Notes: a model not told the origin generated them from the sequence alone. Positions 27,243 through 37,192 are shown, counted from the stretch's first letter. The stretch is DNA of 64,000 nt from CAUZIZ01 sp965218775 (GCA_965218775.1 CBDCLS010000004.1:1364001-1428000), one strand, 5' to 3'. Numbers and translations are program-made.

Positions 27243-29900
27243 TCAGTGGTTTTCTGCGAATTCCCTGGAGCCGACGAGGGCCCACTGTAGATCACGGAGC
27301 GCCTGCTCCCGTCCGGGAGTTTGTTCGATCAGTCCTTCCAGCTCTTTCATCTCCTGCTGCAAGGGAAAGCGGCTCAAACCGGCCAGATAGAGTGTTTCGA
27401 TGATCTCCCGGTTGCCAGCACCAGCCTGATACATTTCATATGCCCTGGCACCCTCAGCCCAGAGCTTGTCGTTGTATGTTGATCCCACCAACAGGTGTAG
27501 GGCCTGGCTCAGGTTGGGCTTGGCATCTCGTTCGGGCACCGAGAATCGATTCGGGCGTCCGTAGAGGTCGAGAAAAGTCGAGTAGTAGATGTCCGTCTCC
27601 TTTAGCTGCACCGCCCGAGTTCCCCGGGGTGCCCTACCTCCAGCCTGCTTCGCATCGGGAAGGGAAGTGCTGAAGATCTCGCCGACGCCGGTGACATCGC
27701 AGATGGCGTCCAACAGGACCTCGGCATCGAGTGGCCGGGGCAGGGCATGGGAGTAGTTGACGCGGTCTTCCCGGTTGGTGTCGTTGGTGTTGCTGGAGAG
27801 CTGATAGGTGCGTGAGTTGACGATAAGGCGGAACAGCCGCTGCAGGTCATATCCGTTCTCCGAGAAGTCCTTGGCCAGGTCCTTCAAGAGCTCTGGGTGG
27901 GTGGCTGGATTGTTGCTCCCGAAATCGTCCACCGGGTCAACGATGCCACGACCGAAGAAATGGCTCCAGATGCGGTTCACCGAAGCTTCGGCAAAGTAGT
28001 CATGAGAGGTCATCCAGAGTGCCAGATCCCGTCGTGGAAAGTTTCTTTCTGTATAGGGCACGAGTGTGCCATCGAGAAGTGTAGGCTGTACCTCCTGCTT
28101 CGTCCGCGGGTGGAGGACACGCATGTCGATCAGGCTGGGCACGTCTGCGGCGATTTCCTCGCCGCCGGGGTGGTCAAAAATAACCGATTGAGGGTTCCCG
28201 CCCAGCTTGAACATTGAGCCGAAGAAGGCCGTCAGTCCCCAGAACTGATCCTGGCTCCAGGGTTCGTAGGGGTGATCGTGACACTGGGCACAGTCCAGCC
28301 GCCTACCCATGAACACCCGAACCTGTTCCCCCATCATGTTCTCCGGGGGTGGAATGACCAAATAGGGGAGATAGTGACGCGAGGCAGGACTGTAGCCCTG
28401 CGCCGCAATGCGTTCCCGTACCCACTCATCGTAGGGCCGATTACGCTCCATGGCATCTCGAATCCACTCCCAATACGCCTGGGTCCACTTGGGATTGATA
28501 CCCACGGCAAAAACAGCAACCCGGAAGAGATCGGCGAAGCGGAAGGTCCAGTAGTCGACGTACTCGGGAGAACCAAGTAGGACCTCGACCAGTTTCTCCC
28601 TTTTCCTGGGGTCGCGGTCCGCGAGAAACTCTCGCACCCGATTGGGTGGTGGAAGGCTCCCCGTCAGGTCGAGACAGACCCGCCGCAGAAACTCCCCATC
28701 CTCAGACAGCCGGGAGGGGATGATGTTGAACCGACGGAGCTTGGCAAAGACCCTCTGATCAATGAAATTCCGACTCGCTACCTTGGGATAGTCGGCCACC
28801 GGAGCACCGACTACACCGATGCCGATACCGGTCTCGTAGCCAGCGCCTCTGATCTTGACCGTGGTCTCTCCGGAACCGTGGGCCGTGAGCAGGCCAGTGG
28901 AGGAAACCGAGGCTACCCCGGCAGTGCTTGATTCATAGTGAACCCGATGTGTGAGATCTTCTCTACTGTCGTCGGAAAGAACACCCGTCACGATCAGCTG
29001 CCGAGTCTGCTGCGTCTCCAAGAGGGCGTTCTTGGGTAAGACTTCGAGCCTCACCACTTTGGGCCGGGTGGGTTCACCTTCTCTTCCGAAGGCTGCTCCT
29101 CGACGAATCCATGCCAGGATCGCTTTGTAGTCGTCTGACTCCTTCTCCAACCGGAGTCCACCTCCATGGGGAACGGCCAGAGTCGGTTTCAGTAGGAACC
29201 TGCTTGTCGCCGGGTTCTCGGGGTTGATCCGAGAAACGATGGGTTCGCCAGGCTTATCCGTCAGGACCTGAAACACTCCTCCCCTTACGATCCACTGGTA
29301 GTCCTGACGCGGATGAGCAGCGTTCACCGAGAATTTGAGTCCACCTTGTCCTTTCACACCACCATGACATTCCCTTCCGTTGCAGCCACGGCGGGTGAGG
29401 ATCTCTCCAATGCTGCGCTCGAAACTGAACTCAGGCGCCAACCCCGAGTCCTGGACCCGTAGGACTGTCTCAGCCCGGTGTTCGCCCACCTCGGCTATCA
29501 GCTCGGTCTCACCATCGGAGACGGCCTGGATTCGTCCGGCAGCGAGCAGTCTTGCTTTTTTTGGGTTCGTGAGTGAGAACTGGGCAGCGGCGGTCAGGTC
29601 TCGTTCCTCTCCGTCGGCGAAGCTGGCCAACACAGCGAACTGCTGGGTTGAGCCCTTCCCCCGTAGGGTTGAAGCTTCCGGCACCAGCCGTATCGAGATG
29701 AGGCCGGACATGGGGGCCCCGCCAGTAGCTTGGCTGGAGGAAGCAGAGATAGCTCGAAGCTGCAGCGGCGACATGATGAACCAAAGGACGAGTCCGGTCA
29801 GCACCAGGATTGGACGGTTTCTGATCGAGTGCCACAGGTGGAAGCACAGGGGAGGTAGATGGGGACAGGGGGCACGAAGCTTCGACTGCAGACTGTCCAT
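27243..29900 (-). CDS. DUF1549/DUF1553 cytochrome-like protein with Ig-like domains
   Basis: About 885 residues. After a membrane/signal segment come two bacterial Ig-like (BIG2) domains (about residues 65-150 and 285-360, rich in TxQFxVxAxFADG patterns). Between them is a cytochrome-like domain with GCNGRECHGG, a CX4CH heme site, and then DUF1549 and DUF1553 domains with CAQCHDHPYEPW (CxxCH). It has no PSCyt1 or LamG part, unlike its counterpart at 20452-23646. It follows the PPC protein by 10 bases and precedes the DUF1501 gene by 17. ATG 29900 is chosen; TTG 29918 would overlap the upstream gene. Confidence 0.85.
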   Translation of the reverse strand: MDSLQSKLRAPCPHLPPLCFHLWHSIRNRPILVLTGLVLWFIMSPLQLRAISASSSQATGGAPMSGLISIRLVPEASTLRGKGSTQQFAVLASFADGEERDLTAAAQFSLTNPKKARLLAAGRIQAVSDGETELIAEVGEHRAETVLRVQDSGLAPEFSFERSIGEILTRRGCNGRECHGGVKGQGGLKFSVNAAHPRQDYQWIVRGGVFQVLTDKPGEPIVSRINPENPATSRFLLKPTLAVPHGGGLRLEKESDDYKAILAWIRRGAAFGREGEPTRPKVVRLEVLPKNALLETQQTRQLIVTGVLSDDSREDLTHRVHYESSTAGVASVSSTGLLTAHGSGETTVKIRGAGYETGIGIGVVGAPVADYPKVASRNFIDQRVFAKLRRFNIIPSRLSEDGEFLRRVCLDLTGSLPPPNRVREFLADRDPRKREKLVEVLLGSPEYVDYWTFRFADLFRVAVFAVGINPKWTQAYWEWIRDAMERNRPYDEWVRERIAAQGYSPASRHYLPYLVIPPPENMMGEQVRVFMGRRLDCAQCHDHPYEPWSQDQFWGLTAFFGSMFKLGGNPQSVIFDHPGGEEIAADVPSLIDMRVLHPRTKQEVQPTLLDGTLVPYTERNFPRRDLALWMTSHDYFAEASVNRIWSHFFGRGIVDPVDDFGSNNPATHPELLKDLAKDFSENGYDLQRLFRLIVNSRTYQLSSNTNDTNREDRVNYSHALPRPLDAEVLLDAICDVTGVGEIFSTSLPDAKQAGGRAPRGTRAVQLKETDIYYSTFLDLYGRPNRFSVPERDAKPNLSQALHLLVGSTYNDKLWAEGARAYEMYQAGAGNREIIETLYLAGLSRFPLQQEMKELEGLIEQTPGREQALRDLQWALVGSREFAENH

Positions 29901-29910
29901 CGTGGTCCCT

Positions 29911-31746
29911 TCACTCAAGGGTCTTAGCGACCCTCATTTCGCTCTCGGGAGCGGCCTGCGTGGGGTTGACCACCATGATGAGCAAATCCTGCGCCGGGAC
30001 CACACTTCCCAGTCTGCCCTCTCCGACCGGCCGTGCCAGGATTCGTGACGTCACCGGTGTGCGGGTAGGAGGAGCATCCTCCGCGACCACGAAAACGAAG
30101 GTGGCTTTGCGACTCTTTGAAACGTATCGTTCCTGCTTGCCCCTATTCCTTCCAGGTGGTTGGTCCGGTTCCACTTCAGTAGCAGTGTGGACTTTCACAC
30201 CCTCTGGTAGCCCTTCGATCGTCAATATCACGTAGCCCTGGAAGCCTTCTTCCTGGTCGGTTATGACACTCAGCTTGCTGGCTCGACCCGGCTCCAGGTT
30301 GAGGTGGTTCTCGGCGACGTGAATCTGCCCCATATGGGGTACCTGGGGCCGGAGCAGGACCTTGTAGAACATGGAGGCGTCGCCGTAGCTCGAAGTAATA
30401 TCCCGGATCTCCAAGGTGAATTCACCGGCCCGCGGGAACGAATGGATCGTCTTGGGCTGAATCTGTTTGGAGATATCGTTGTTTCCGTTGCGAGTGGAGT
30501 GGACGTTTGTAAGTACCTCTATTCCCTGGTCGTCGTAGATTCTGAGGTAGGGATTGAACAGAGGAATAGTCTGGTTTGGAGTTTCCACTTCCAGTGCGAT
30601 TCTGTCTCCAATCTGGGCGGAAAAGCTCACTCGATCGATGTCTCCCGGAGGATCAATGGTGCCTGTCAACAGCGTGGGCAGGGCTACGCGGCGGGGTTCT
30701 GCAGAAATGCTGTCCGGTTCAGCATCCAGGTCTATCACTGGAATATCGACTGGGTCCGGCCCAGTTGGAGACTCCACCAGGCGAGAGCGCAGCATCTTCA
30801 TCCGATCCTGCCGCAGCGGCCGTTTCCAGGTACGTTCCTGCCAGATTTCCGGGTCCGAACGTTGTGCTTCGGAGTCCCCTTTTCTCGACCTGGAAGACCC
30901 CGTAGCATCCCGCGCCGTCCTCAGCAGGTAGTGGTGGTCGAGTCCTCCTTCGCCGAGAAAGCCGCTTACCCGGACAAGGTATCTGCCGCTCGTCTCGAAC
31001 CGATGCATCAGGATCGGATCCGTGCTCAGTTCTGGGTAGGCGATGGGTTCGTCGTTGAAGGCCACTCTCTTGGCACGATCAGGTTTGAACCAGGTTCCAG
31101 TAGGTTGGTAGAGGGCGAGAGCAGGATCCATAGCCGGACTGGAAAAGACTTCGAACCGGAGGGACTCGTCCTTTGACGCCTCAAAGGCATAGTAATCCAC
31201 TTCGCCTTTTCCGCTTATGGTCCCGTGAACGACTGGCGGATCGGAGCCCAGCCACTGTGCCTCAGTTGGTATCTCGTGAGAACCATCGCCCTCCAGGAAG
31301 GATAGCCTTGCGTGGACCCAGAGGGTCCGCAGGTTTGAGACTCCTGCTGGAGTGAGGACTCTGACAGCATGAGCTCCTAGGGGAGCGTCATCAGGGATCT
31401 GAAAGGCAAGCTTCAGAACTTGGATTGGTGTCTTCGAGGCGTCCTCGCCGTCGGGTTTCTTGGCTGATGCCTCAGGGAATTCTTCGGTTTGTAGATGGAG
31501 CACCTGGACTGTCAGATGTTGGGAGTCAAACCACAGTGCATAGGTCCCATCCAGAGCGTGGCCTCGAAGCGTTGCTTGAAGCTTTGCGCCGGGTTGGCCA
31601 CCCAAGGGGAAAAGCGAAAGAATCTCAGGGGGTATGGGTGTGTTGCCCCCGGCCCAGATCGGAGGGAGAGCGAGAAGGAGACCCAGCGCTGCGAAGATCA
31701 AGCTCCGCGCCAGAAGCCTTGATTCTCTAAATCGCAAGCCTTCCAT
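29911..31746 (-). CDS. Exported protein with PPC-like beta domains
   Basis: A 611-residue protein with a signal peptide (LIFAALGLLLALPPIWAGG). The first part (GGQPGAKLQATLRGHALDG) looks like an IPT/Ig fold. It is followed by two pre-peptidase C-terminal (PPC) type sandwiches: GKGEVDYYAFEASKDESLRF with GRYLVRVSG, and GDIDRVSFSAQIGDRIALEV with GEFTLEIRD. Such proteins often precede DUF1549/DUF1553 and DUF1501 genes in one operon, as here, and may bind the substrate glycan or assemble the complex outside the inner membrane. No enzyme motif is visible. Confidence 0.75.
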   Translation of the reverse strand: MEGLRFRESRLLARSLIFAALGLLLALPPIWAGGNTPIPPEILSLFPLGGQPGAKLQATLRGHALDGTYALWFDSQHLTVQVLHLQTEEFPEASAKKPDGEDASKTPIQVLKLAFQIPDDAPLGAHAVRVLTPAGVSNLRTLWVHARLSFLEGDGSHEIPTEAQWLGSDPPVVHGTISGKGEVDYYAFEASKDESLRFEVFSSPAMDPALALYQPTGTWFKPDRAKRVAFNDEPIAYPELSTDPILMHRFETSGRYLVRVSGFLGEGGLDHHYLLRTARDATGSSRSRKGDSEAQRSDPEIWQERTWKRPLRQDRMKMLRSRLVESPTGPDPVDIPVIDLDAEPDSISAEPRRVALPTLLTGTIDPPGDIDRVSFSAQIGDRIALEVETPNQTIPLFNPYLRIYDDQGIEVLTNVHSTRNGNNDISKQIQPKTIHSFPRAGEFTLEIRDITSSYGDASMFYKVLLRPQVPHMGQIHVAENHLNLEPGRASKLSVITDQEEGFQGYVILTIEGLPEGVKVHTATEVEPDQPPGRNRGKQERYVSKSRKATFVFVVAEDAPPTRTPVTSRILARPVGEGRLGSVVPAQDLLIMVVNPTQAAPESEMRVAKTLE

Positions 31747-31878
31747 CCTGGGACCTCTCGTGCACTGACTTCAATCTTGACCTCACCCTACCCTATCAGA
31801 AGCTCGTTCTCCCTATCAATCTCCGCTCTGACACAGAATCTGTGCCAACTGACCGACTACCATCCCCAACCATCGGCG

Positions 31879-31951
31879 ATCAACAGAGCCGCGAACGACT
31901 TGAGCTATCAGCAAAAATGAAACCAAGTTCCGAGGAGAGAGTCGGACAACT
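31879..31951 (+). repeat. Dispersed ~70-bp repeat, copy 2
   Basis: It contains CAACAGAGCCGCGAACGACT and TTCCGAGGAGAGAGTCGGAC, closely matching copy 1 at 19288 in the same orientation. It lies upstream of the PPC operon in a 246-base gap that shows nothing else. Confidence 0.65.
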
Positions 31952-31992
31952 CGTCCGGCGCTTCCACGGACGGGGGTGGGACTGACATCAGA

Positions 31993-32739
31993 CTAACGGT
32001 GTTCTGGATTAGGGTAATCGAAGCGGCAGCCGGCGTCCCAAGCCGAGCGCTGGTTTCCATGTACTGGAATGCCTCCTGCGTCTTTGAGCATGCGGGCCAG
32101 ATGCATGAGGTTCCAGGTCATGAAAGTGGTGTTGCGGTTGGTGAAATCGTTTTCGGGGCCTCCGGAGCCGGGATCTAGATACGAGGGTCCGGGGCCTGCT
32201 TCGCCCAGCCAGGCTGCATCTGCCTGTGGTGGGATGACATAGCCGAGGTGCTGCAGCGAATACAGGATGTTCATCGAGCAGTGCTTGGCACCGTCTTCAT
32301 TGCCGGTGATCAGGCAGCCGCCCACCCTGCCGTAGTACGCATACTGCCCTTCGTCATTCAGGATGTGCGAATTGGCGTAGAGCCGCTCGATTACCTGAGT
32401 GCAGATCGAGGTCTTCTCTCCCAGCCAGATCGAGGAAGTGAGCACTAGTATGTGGGCCTTTTCGACCTTCTTGTAGATTTCGGGCCAGTCGTCCTGATCC
32501 CAGCCGTGTTCGGTCATGTCGGGCCACACGCCGGTAGCCAGGTTGTAGTCGACTGGCCGAAGCACCTCCACTGCTACGCCGCTTTTCTCCATGATCGCCT
32601 TCGAGATCTCGATCAGGCCCTGAGTATGCGAGAGCTCTCGCGATTTCTTCAGGGTACAGTTCAGAAAAAGGGCCTTCAGGTCCGAAAAGTCCCACTTGGT
32701 TTGCTCACACATCTGTTCTTGTTGCTGGTTGAGCTCCAT
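31993..32739 (-). CDS. Flavodoxin-like NAD(P)H-dependent oxidoreductase
   Basis: A 248-residue protein of the flavodoxin-like fold. Strand 1 and the phosphate-binding loop read LKALFLNCTLKKSRELSHTQ, and ILVLTSSIWLGEKTS fits the FMN-contacting loop after strand 3 (family text TPIYWG). It probably reduces quinones or other acceptors with NAD(P)H through FMN. ATG 32739 has a strong AGGAGAA site 5 bases before it; the frame open to 32790 is leader. It stands alone between two intergenic gaps. Confidence 0.75.
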   Translation of the reverse strand: MELNQQQEQMCEQTKWDFSDLKALFLNCTLKKSRELSHTQGLIEISKAIMEKSGVAVEVLRPVDYNLATGVWPDMTEHGWDQDDWPEIYKKVEKAHILVLTSSIWLGEKTSICTQVIERLYANSHILNDEGQYAYYGRVGGCLITGNEDGAKHCSMNILYSLQHLGYVIPPQADAAWLGEAGPGPSYLDPGSGGPENDFTNRNTTFMTWNLMHLARMLKDAGGIPVHGNQRSAWDAGCRFDYPNPEHR

Positions 32740-32938
32740 ACGGTTCTCCTCTTCGTTGGAATAAGGGCTCGCGCAGAAATAACTTGGCATTTTGGCATCT
32801 CATCTTCACACCATCTTCGGCCGCGCGTCGCTCGCGCCTAGCCAGCGTACCTGGGGACCCCAGCAAAGTGTATCGGTTACTTCCTGACAGACCCTAAGTG
32901 AAATCGACTGGGCGATCAGAGCGTGTCCAATAAGTTCC

Positions 32939-33472
32939 CTACCATCCTTTCCGGAGCCCTTCGAGGACTATCCTCCGGTGAATGGCAGGTTGAACCTCGA
33001 AATCATGCATCACCTTCAACTTGTACCGATCGTTAAGAAGCTGATCGCGCTGGAGGTTCCTGCTGGGGTTGGTTTCGGGTGGGTATCTTCGAGCTGCTTC
33101 CCTTCTGGCCCGTTCTTCCGCGTCCTTCCAGGCCTTGAAGATCTCGCGTCTAGTCGAGAGCAGCTCAGGAATCTCTGGAGCATAGGGGATCGGCTTGGCT
33201 AGACGCTTGTAGATATAACGGTTTCCGCCTGAAAAAAGATGGATTGCGAACCACTTACCCTCTTCCTTTTCCAGCTGGAACACATCATCACGCTTTGCCT
33301 TTGCTACCACGCGGGCGCTGGTGGTGGGGGCGCTTCGAATGTTGGCTACTCGGCTGGTGATCTGGACGTAGCGGGTGGCCCCGTTGGCCATCTGACTGGA
33401 AGAGAGAGCTGTAAAGAAAAGGGCGCCCGGCAAGCCGAGCAGCATCACTCTGTTCCCGGCTCGAACCAACAC
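32939..33472 (-). CDS. SH3b-domain exported protein
   Basis: A 177-residue protein with a signal peptide and a bacterial SH3 domain at about residues 35-90 (RYVQITSRVANIRSAPTTSA and EEGKWFAIHL). A charged helical stretch follows (AWKDAEERARREAARR), then a basic tail. SH3b domains usually bind cell-wall peptides or glycans. Its GTG start shares one base with the stop of the Gfo/Idh/MocA gene (TAGTG), which implies coupled translation. An ATG nine codons in is an alternative start. Confidence 0.65.
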   Translation of the reverse strand: MLVRAGNRVMLLGLPGALFFTALSSSQMANGATRYVQITSRVANIRSAPTTSARVVAKAKRDDVFQLEKEEGKWFAIHLFSGGNRYIYKRLAKPIPYAPEIPELLSTRREIFKAWKDAEERARREAARRYPPETNPSRNLQRDQLLNDRYKLKVMHDFEVQPAIHRRIVLEGLRKGW

Positions 33473-34593
33473 TACGCAACCCTCTGCGTCGTCTCTGATT
33501 CGGCCGATCGATAGGCGGCAAAGACAACCTTCAGCACCTGTAGGGAGTCCCGGGTGGTGAGTGGAGCAGCACCGACTGCCAACGCCGCATCTATCGACTC
33601 CTGGAGGATGACTTTGTAGAGGTTGGGGTCATCCTGGTAGGTGAACGACTGGATTCCGCGAGGGGACTCAGCATGGGTCGAGTACCACTTCAGGGGCTCG
33701 CCAGAAGGAAGGTCCAGGTGAAACCACCCCTTGGATCCCCACACGCGTATCTGGTTCTGATAGCCCCGATCCAGGTAGTATCCGGTGTTGAGAGTGCCTA
33801 CCAGGCCCTTCTGACAACGGAAGTTGACGACCGCGGCATCTTCGACCTCGATGGGTTGCCCCCCGACGTTCTCGCAGATGGCGGAGACGCGTACGATTCG
33901 ATCGCCAATCAGATACTGCAGGGCGTCCAGATAGTGGATCCCGTGAAAGAGGAGCTTTCCACCTCCGGCTTTGTTCTTGAACGAAAGCCAGGAACTCTGA
34001 TACTCGGGCCTTGTAAGACGGGTCTGGTCCGCAATCCAGTCCATGGTTGCTGAGTAGGGTTTCCCGATGAATCCGTTCTGGACCAGGCTGCGGGCCTTGC
34101 GGACCGCCAAACTGACTCGGGTTGCCATAGACAGCATCAGATGAAGGCCGTGTGAGTCTGCCAGCCGAGCTAAAGATTCAAAGTCTTCCAGACGAACGCA
34201 GCTGGGCTTCTCAGTCAGGACGTGGGAGTTGCTCTTGAGGGTGTCTTCGATCACCGGAGGGGCGTTGTGGGCCTCGAGCGTCACCACCGCCAGTAGGGGC
34301 TGCTCTTGTTGAAGTAGTAACCTGTGGTCTCTGTAGGTGGTCCCCAGCCGTCCTTTCAGGAGGCGTCCCGCTTCTTCGAAGGTCTTACCGGAGGGGTCGG
34401 AAAGGACCACTCGAGACACGCCCTGACACCGTGCCAAGCCCTTCAGGTACAAAGAGAGGTGGGAGCCCTTGGTGGATTCCGTCAGCACAGCCACGGTGAG
34501 GGTGTCTTCGCCGCGGAGAGCTCGCAGGGAGCCCACTCCCAGAGTCGAAAGCCCGAGAAATGCTTGACGTCTAGACATTCGGTACTGAGACAT
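33472..34593 (-). CDS. Gfo/Idh/MocA-family oxidoreductase
   Basis: About 373 residues. An N-terminal MSRRQAFLGLSTLGVGSL is a Tat-like signal. The Rossmann part is atypical: strand 1 (TVAVLTESTKGSHLSLYLKG) lacks the clean GxGxxG, but LTEKPSCVRLEDFESL keeps the EKP motif that positions the nicotinamide and catalytic Lys. The C-terminal domain has HYLDALQYLIGD, with the conserved His and Asp. Such exported enzymes often oxidise or epimerise sugars with a tightly bound NAD(P). ATG 34593 is favoured for the Tat signal. Confidence 0.75.
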   Translation of the reverse strand: MSQYRMSRRQAFLGLSTLGVGSLRALRGEDTLTVAVLTESTKGSHLSLYLKGLARCQGVSRVVLSDPSGKTFEEAGRLLKGRLGTTYRDHRLLLQQEQPLLAVVTLEAHNAPPVIEDTLKSNSHVLTEKPSCVRLEDFESLARLADSHGLHLMLSMATRVSLAVRKARSLVQNGFIGKPYSATMDWIADQTRLTRPEYQSSWLSFKNKAGGGKLLFHGIHYLDALQYLIGDRIVRVSAICENVGGQPIEVEDAAVVNFRCQKGLVGTLNTGYYLDRGYQNQIRVWGSKGWFHLDLPSGEPLKWYSTHAESPRGIQSFTYQDDPNLYKVILQESIDAALAVGAAPLTTRDSLQVLKVVFAAYRSAESETTQRVA

Positions 34594-34699
34594 GAGCACG
34601 GAGCCGCTCTCCCCGGGCTTGGATTCAGAGATCGGTTGGGGGCGCATGCCCGATCGACGCCCCTGCTCGAACTGGCATCCGATGTGACCGGTCCCATCC

Positions 34700-35998
34700 T
34701 CATGCGAAGGGCTTGCTTGACCAGTGGTCCCGGTATTCCCGAGTCAGGTACTTGTGGGCCTCTGCGTCATCGAGAATACTCTCGGTATCGGGATCGAAGC
34801 GCAGTGTTCGATTGAGTCGACCGGCCAGGTTGCCAAGATGGCATAGAGCTGACGACAAATGTCCGTCCCCGATGTCGGCGTTGGGTTTCTTGCGAGAACG
34901 TATGCAGTCGATGAAGCTGGCGTAGTGGGGGTTCTTGCCGCTTCTCTCCGCAAGTTCATAGTGCATCAGGCGATCCTCTTTGTCGTAGATCTTGAACCCA
35001 TATCGCCGACTGTCGTCGAAGTATCCGGAAACCGCCTTGCCCTCGGTCCCGTAGACCTCCACACCGTTCTGGCCGCCGTTCATCCGGTACGCATTCCAGA
35101 GACGCATCTCATAGCTCAACATCTTGTTCTCGTAGTTGAAAGCGAGAACCTGGGTGTCAGGCGTCTGCTGATCGTCGTCGAAGTAGAGTTTGCGGCCTAT
35201 TCCGCTGATCTCATTGGGGTAGCCGACGCCCAGCGTCCAACGAGCGACGTCGATCCAGTGGATTCCATCGTTTCCGAGATCACCGGCACCGTAGTGCCAA
35301 TGCCAGTTCACCGTGCCGTGAAATCGATTGCGGTTGAAGGGAAGCTGGGGAATGGGACCGGTCCAGAGGTCGTAGTTGATTCCCGGGGGTACCGGCTCAT
35401 CCGGCTTGAAGCCGATGTTACGCCGCATCTGGCAGTTCCAGACCTTGACCATGTGCACCTCGCCGAGTTTCCCCGAATGAACATAGTCGACAAATTTCTG
35501 GGTGTTGGGCCGGCTCCGCGCCTGGGTTCCTACCTGAACGATTCGATTGTGCTTTCTGGCTGCCTCTACCATCAGGCGACCTTCCCTGACGTTGTGGGAG
35601 ACGGGCTTTTCGACGTAGACGTCTTTTCCTGCCTGGCAGGCCAGTATGGTTGCGGGCGAGTGCCAATGGATAGGAGTCGCGACGACGATGGCGTCTATCT
35701 CTTTATCGTCCAGGACCCGGCGGATGTCCTCTTCCAGTTTAGGACGTTTGCCTTGACCTTCTTCGGCGATCTTCATCGCCGGCTCCACTACGTTCTGGTC
35801 GACGTCGCAGATGGTCTTCAGGTCCACGTCCGCCATCTCAGCGAAATACTGCGTCAGGGGGCGGCCGCGACCTCGGACACCCATGATGGCCAAGGTCACC
35901 TTGTTGTTGGCCGACACGCTTGCCCCACGCGAACTCGTCGTCGCCGCGCTGGCGGCTGCACCTGCCAAGCTAGTTTTCAGAAAGCCTCGTCTGTTCAT
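34700..35998 (-). CDS. Gfo/Idh/MocA-family oxidoreductase, Tat-exported
   Basis: A 432-residue protein with a clear twin-arginine signal (MNRRGFLKTSLAGAAASAAT). The Rossmann motif reads AIMGVRGRGRPLTQYFAE, the active-site block KDVYVEKPVSHNVREGR (EKP), and the C-terminal domain WHYGAGDLGNDGIHWIDVA (the HxxD/GIHxxD pair). Exported members of this family act on sugars in the periplasm. It lies upstream of the second Gfo/Idh/MocA gene with a 106-base gap, so the two may share a promoter. A 396-codon antisense frame over it is a shadow. Confidence 0.85.
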   Translation of the reverse strand: MNRRGFLKTSLAGAAASAATTSSRGASVSANNKVTLAIMGVRGRGRPLTQYFAEMADVDLKTICDVDQNVVEPAMKIAEEGQGKRPKLEEDIRRVLDDKEIDAIVVATPIHWHSPATILACQAGKDVYVEKPVSHNVREGRLMVEAARKHNRIVQVGTQARSRPNTQKFVDYVHSGKLGEVHMVKVWNCQMRRNIGFKPDEPVPPGINYDLWTGPIPQLPFNRNRFHGTVNWHWHYGAGDLGNDGIHWIDVARWTLGVGYPNEISGIGRKLYFDDDQQTPDTQVLAFNYENKMLSYEMRLWNAYRMNGGQNGVEVYGTEGKAVSGYFDDSRRYGFKIYDKEDRLMHYELAERSGKNPHYASFIDCIRSRKKPNADIGDGHLSSALCHLGNLAGRLNRTLRFDPDTESILDDAEAHKYLTREYRDHWSSKPFA

Positions 35999-36121
35999 GA
36001 GACACCTCCAGACTTCATGAAGTCTTCGAAACGTGAGAAATTTGGGTAGGCTAAGTATGAATTATGGAGAGCTCTTGTGCAAACCCAGTCGGTGGACAGA
36101 AAGTCATCTGGAAGGAGAGAG

Positions 36122-37192
36122 ATGCAAAACAGACGCACACTCATGCTGTTGATCGGATTCGCTTTTTGCTGCAGCCTCAAGGCCGACCGGGTTTTGCTCG
36201 AGAACGGCGATCGTTTGACGGGGACCATCGTCAAATCTGATCTAGAGACGATGAGTCTCACCACCCAGTTCTTGGGAGAAGTAGAAATCAAGTGGCGGGC
36301 CATCGAAGCCGTTACGGCCGATCAAGTCCTCTACGTTGCGGCCAAGGGAGGGCAGGTCCTGGTGGGGACGGTTTCAACCTCGGGAGAGAGTTTCGAAGTT
36401 CAGACAGCCGAATCGGGTATGGTTACGGTTTCCAGGGCGTCCGTTGAATCTCTTCGGTCGGAATCAGCGCAGGGAGCCTACAAGGCGGAGATCGAACGGC
36501 TCCGCGATCCGAGTCTTCTGGATTTGTGGAGTGGTAATCTGGATGGTGGGCTGAGCCTTGCCCAGGGCAACGCCGAGGCGACCAATTTTTCGACCTCGTT
36601 TAGGACTGAGCGCAAGACAACGAGGGACAAGATCTCGATCTACGCGACCTCTCTCTTTGCTCGAGACAGTACCACGGGCGAATCCGAGACCACCGCCAAC
36701 GCGGTTCGCGGCGGGACTCAATACGATATCAATCTCACTGCCCGTCTCTTTTCCTTCGGGTTCATCGACCTGGAATTCGACGAGTTCCAGGATCTCGATC
36801 TTAGAAATGTTCTGGGCGGAGGTCTGGGCTGGCGTGTTCGCGAAACCAAGCAAACCAGTTTCTCTCTGCTTTTTGGCGGCTCCTTCAACCAGGAATTTTT
36901 CAGCGGCGACGTCACTCGTCGTGCGGCGGAAGTGGTGTTGGGCGAACAGCTCTCCCACCAATTATTCGATGGCACTTCACTTTCGGAGAAGCTGGTCTTT
37001 TACCCAAACTTGAGCGAGAGCGGCGAGTTTCGGATCCAATTTGATACGTCGATTTCGACCGAGGTAGGGAAGGGATTTGCGTGGCACGTTACCTTCAGTG
37101 ATCGCTTCCTCAGCAACCCGCTCCCGGACCTGGAGAAGAACGATATCCTATTTGCAACCGGAGTCCGTTTTAATTTCGGTAAGGGATCTTAG
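36122..37192 (+). CDS. DUF481 outer-membrane-type protein
   Basis: A 356-residue exported protein with a signal peptide (TLMLLIGFAFCCSLKA). An N-terminal beta-rich part starts DRVLLENGDRLTGTIVK and reads like the small beta domain often placed before DUF481. The DUF481 (YdiY-like) beta-barrel runs from LWSGNLDGGLSLAQGNA to FATGVRFNFGKGS. The C-terminal aromatic-rich strand suits outer-membrane insertion. ATG 36122 follows GGAAGGAGAGAG. Function of the family is unknown; a porin-like or salt-stress role has been suggested for relatives. Confidence 0.8.
   Translation: MQNRRTLMLLIGFAFCCSLKADRVLLENGDRLTGTIVKSDLETMSLTTQFLGEVEIKWRAIEAVTADQVLYVAAKGGQVLVGTVSTSGESFEVQTAESGMVTVSRASVESLRSESAQGAYKAEIERLRDPSLLDLWSGNLDGGLSLAQGNAEATNFSTSFRTERKTTRDKISIYATSLFARDSTTGESETTANAVRGGTQYDINLTARLFSFGFIDLEFDEFQDLDLRNVLGGGLGWRVRETKQTSFSLLFGGSFNQEFFSGDVTRRAAEVVLGEQLSHQLFDGTSLSEKLVFYPNLSESGEFRIQFDTSISTEVGKGFAWHVTFSDRFLSNPLPDLEKNDILFATGVRFNFGKGS

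Noticed and set aside
31879..31910. Possible tmRNA tag (reads AANDLSYQQK then stop)
   Set aside because: The text recalls a proteolysis tag, but no tRNA-Ala-like ends surround it, and the same DNA recurs as a dispersed repeat with changes in the reading.
34859..36049. 396-codon plus-strand reading frame
   Set aside because: It lies fully antisense to a Tat-exported Gfo/Idh/MocA gene with all its motifs intact, and its own translation shows no domain.
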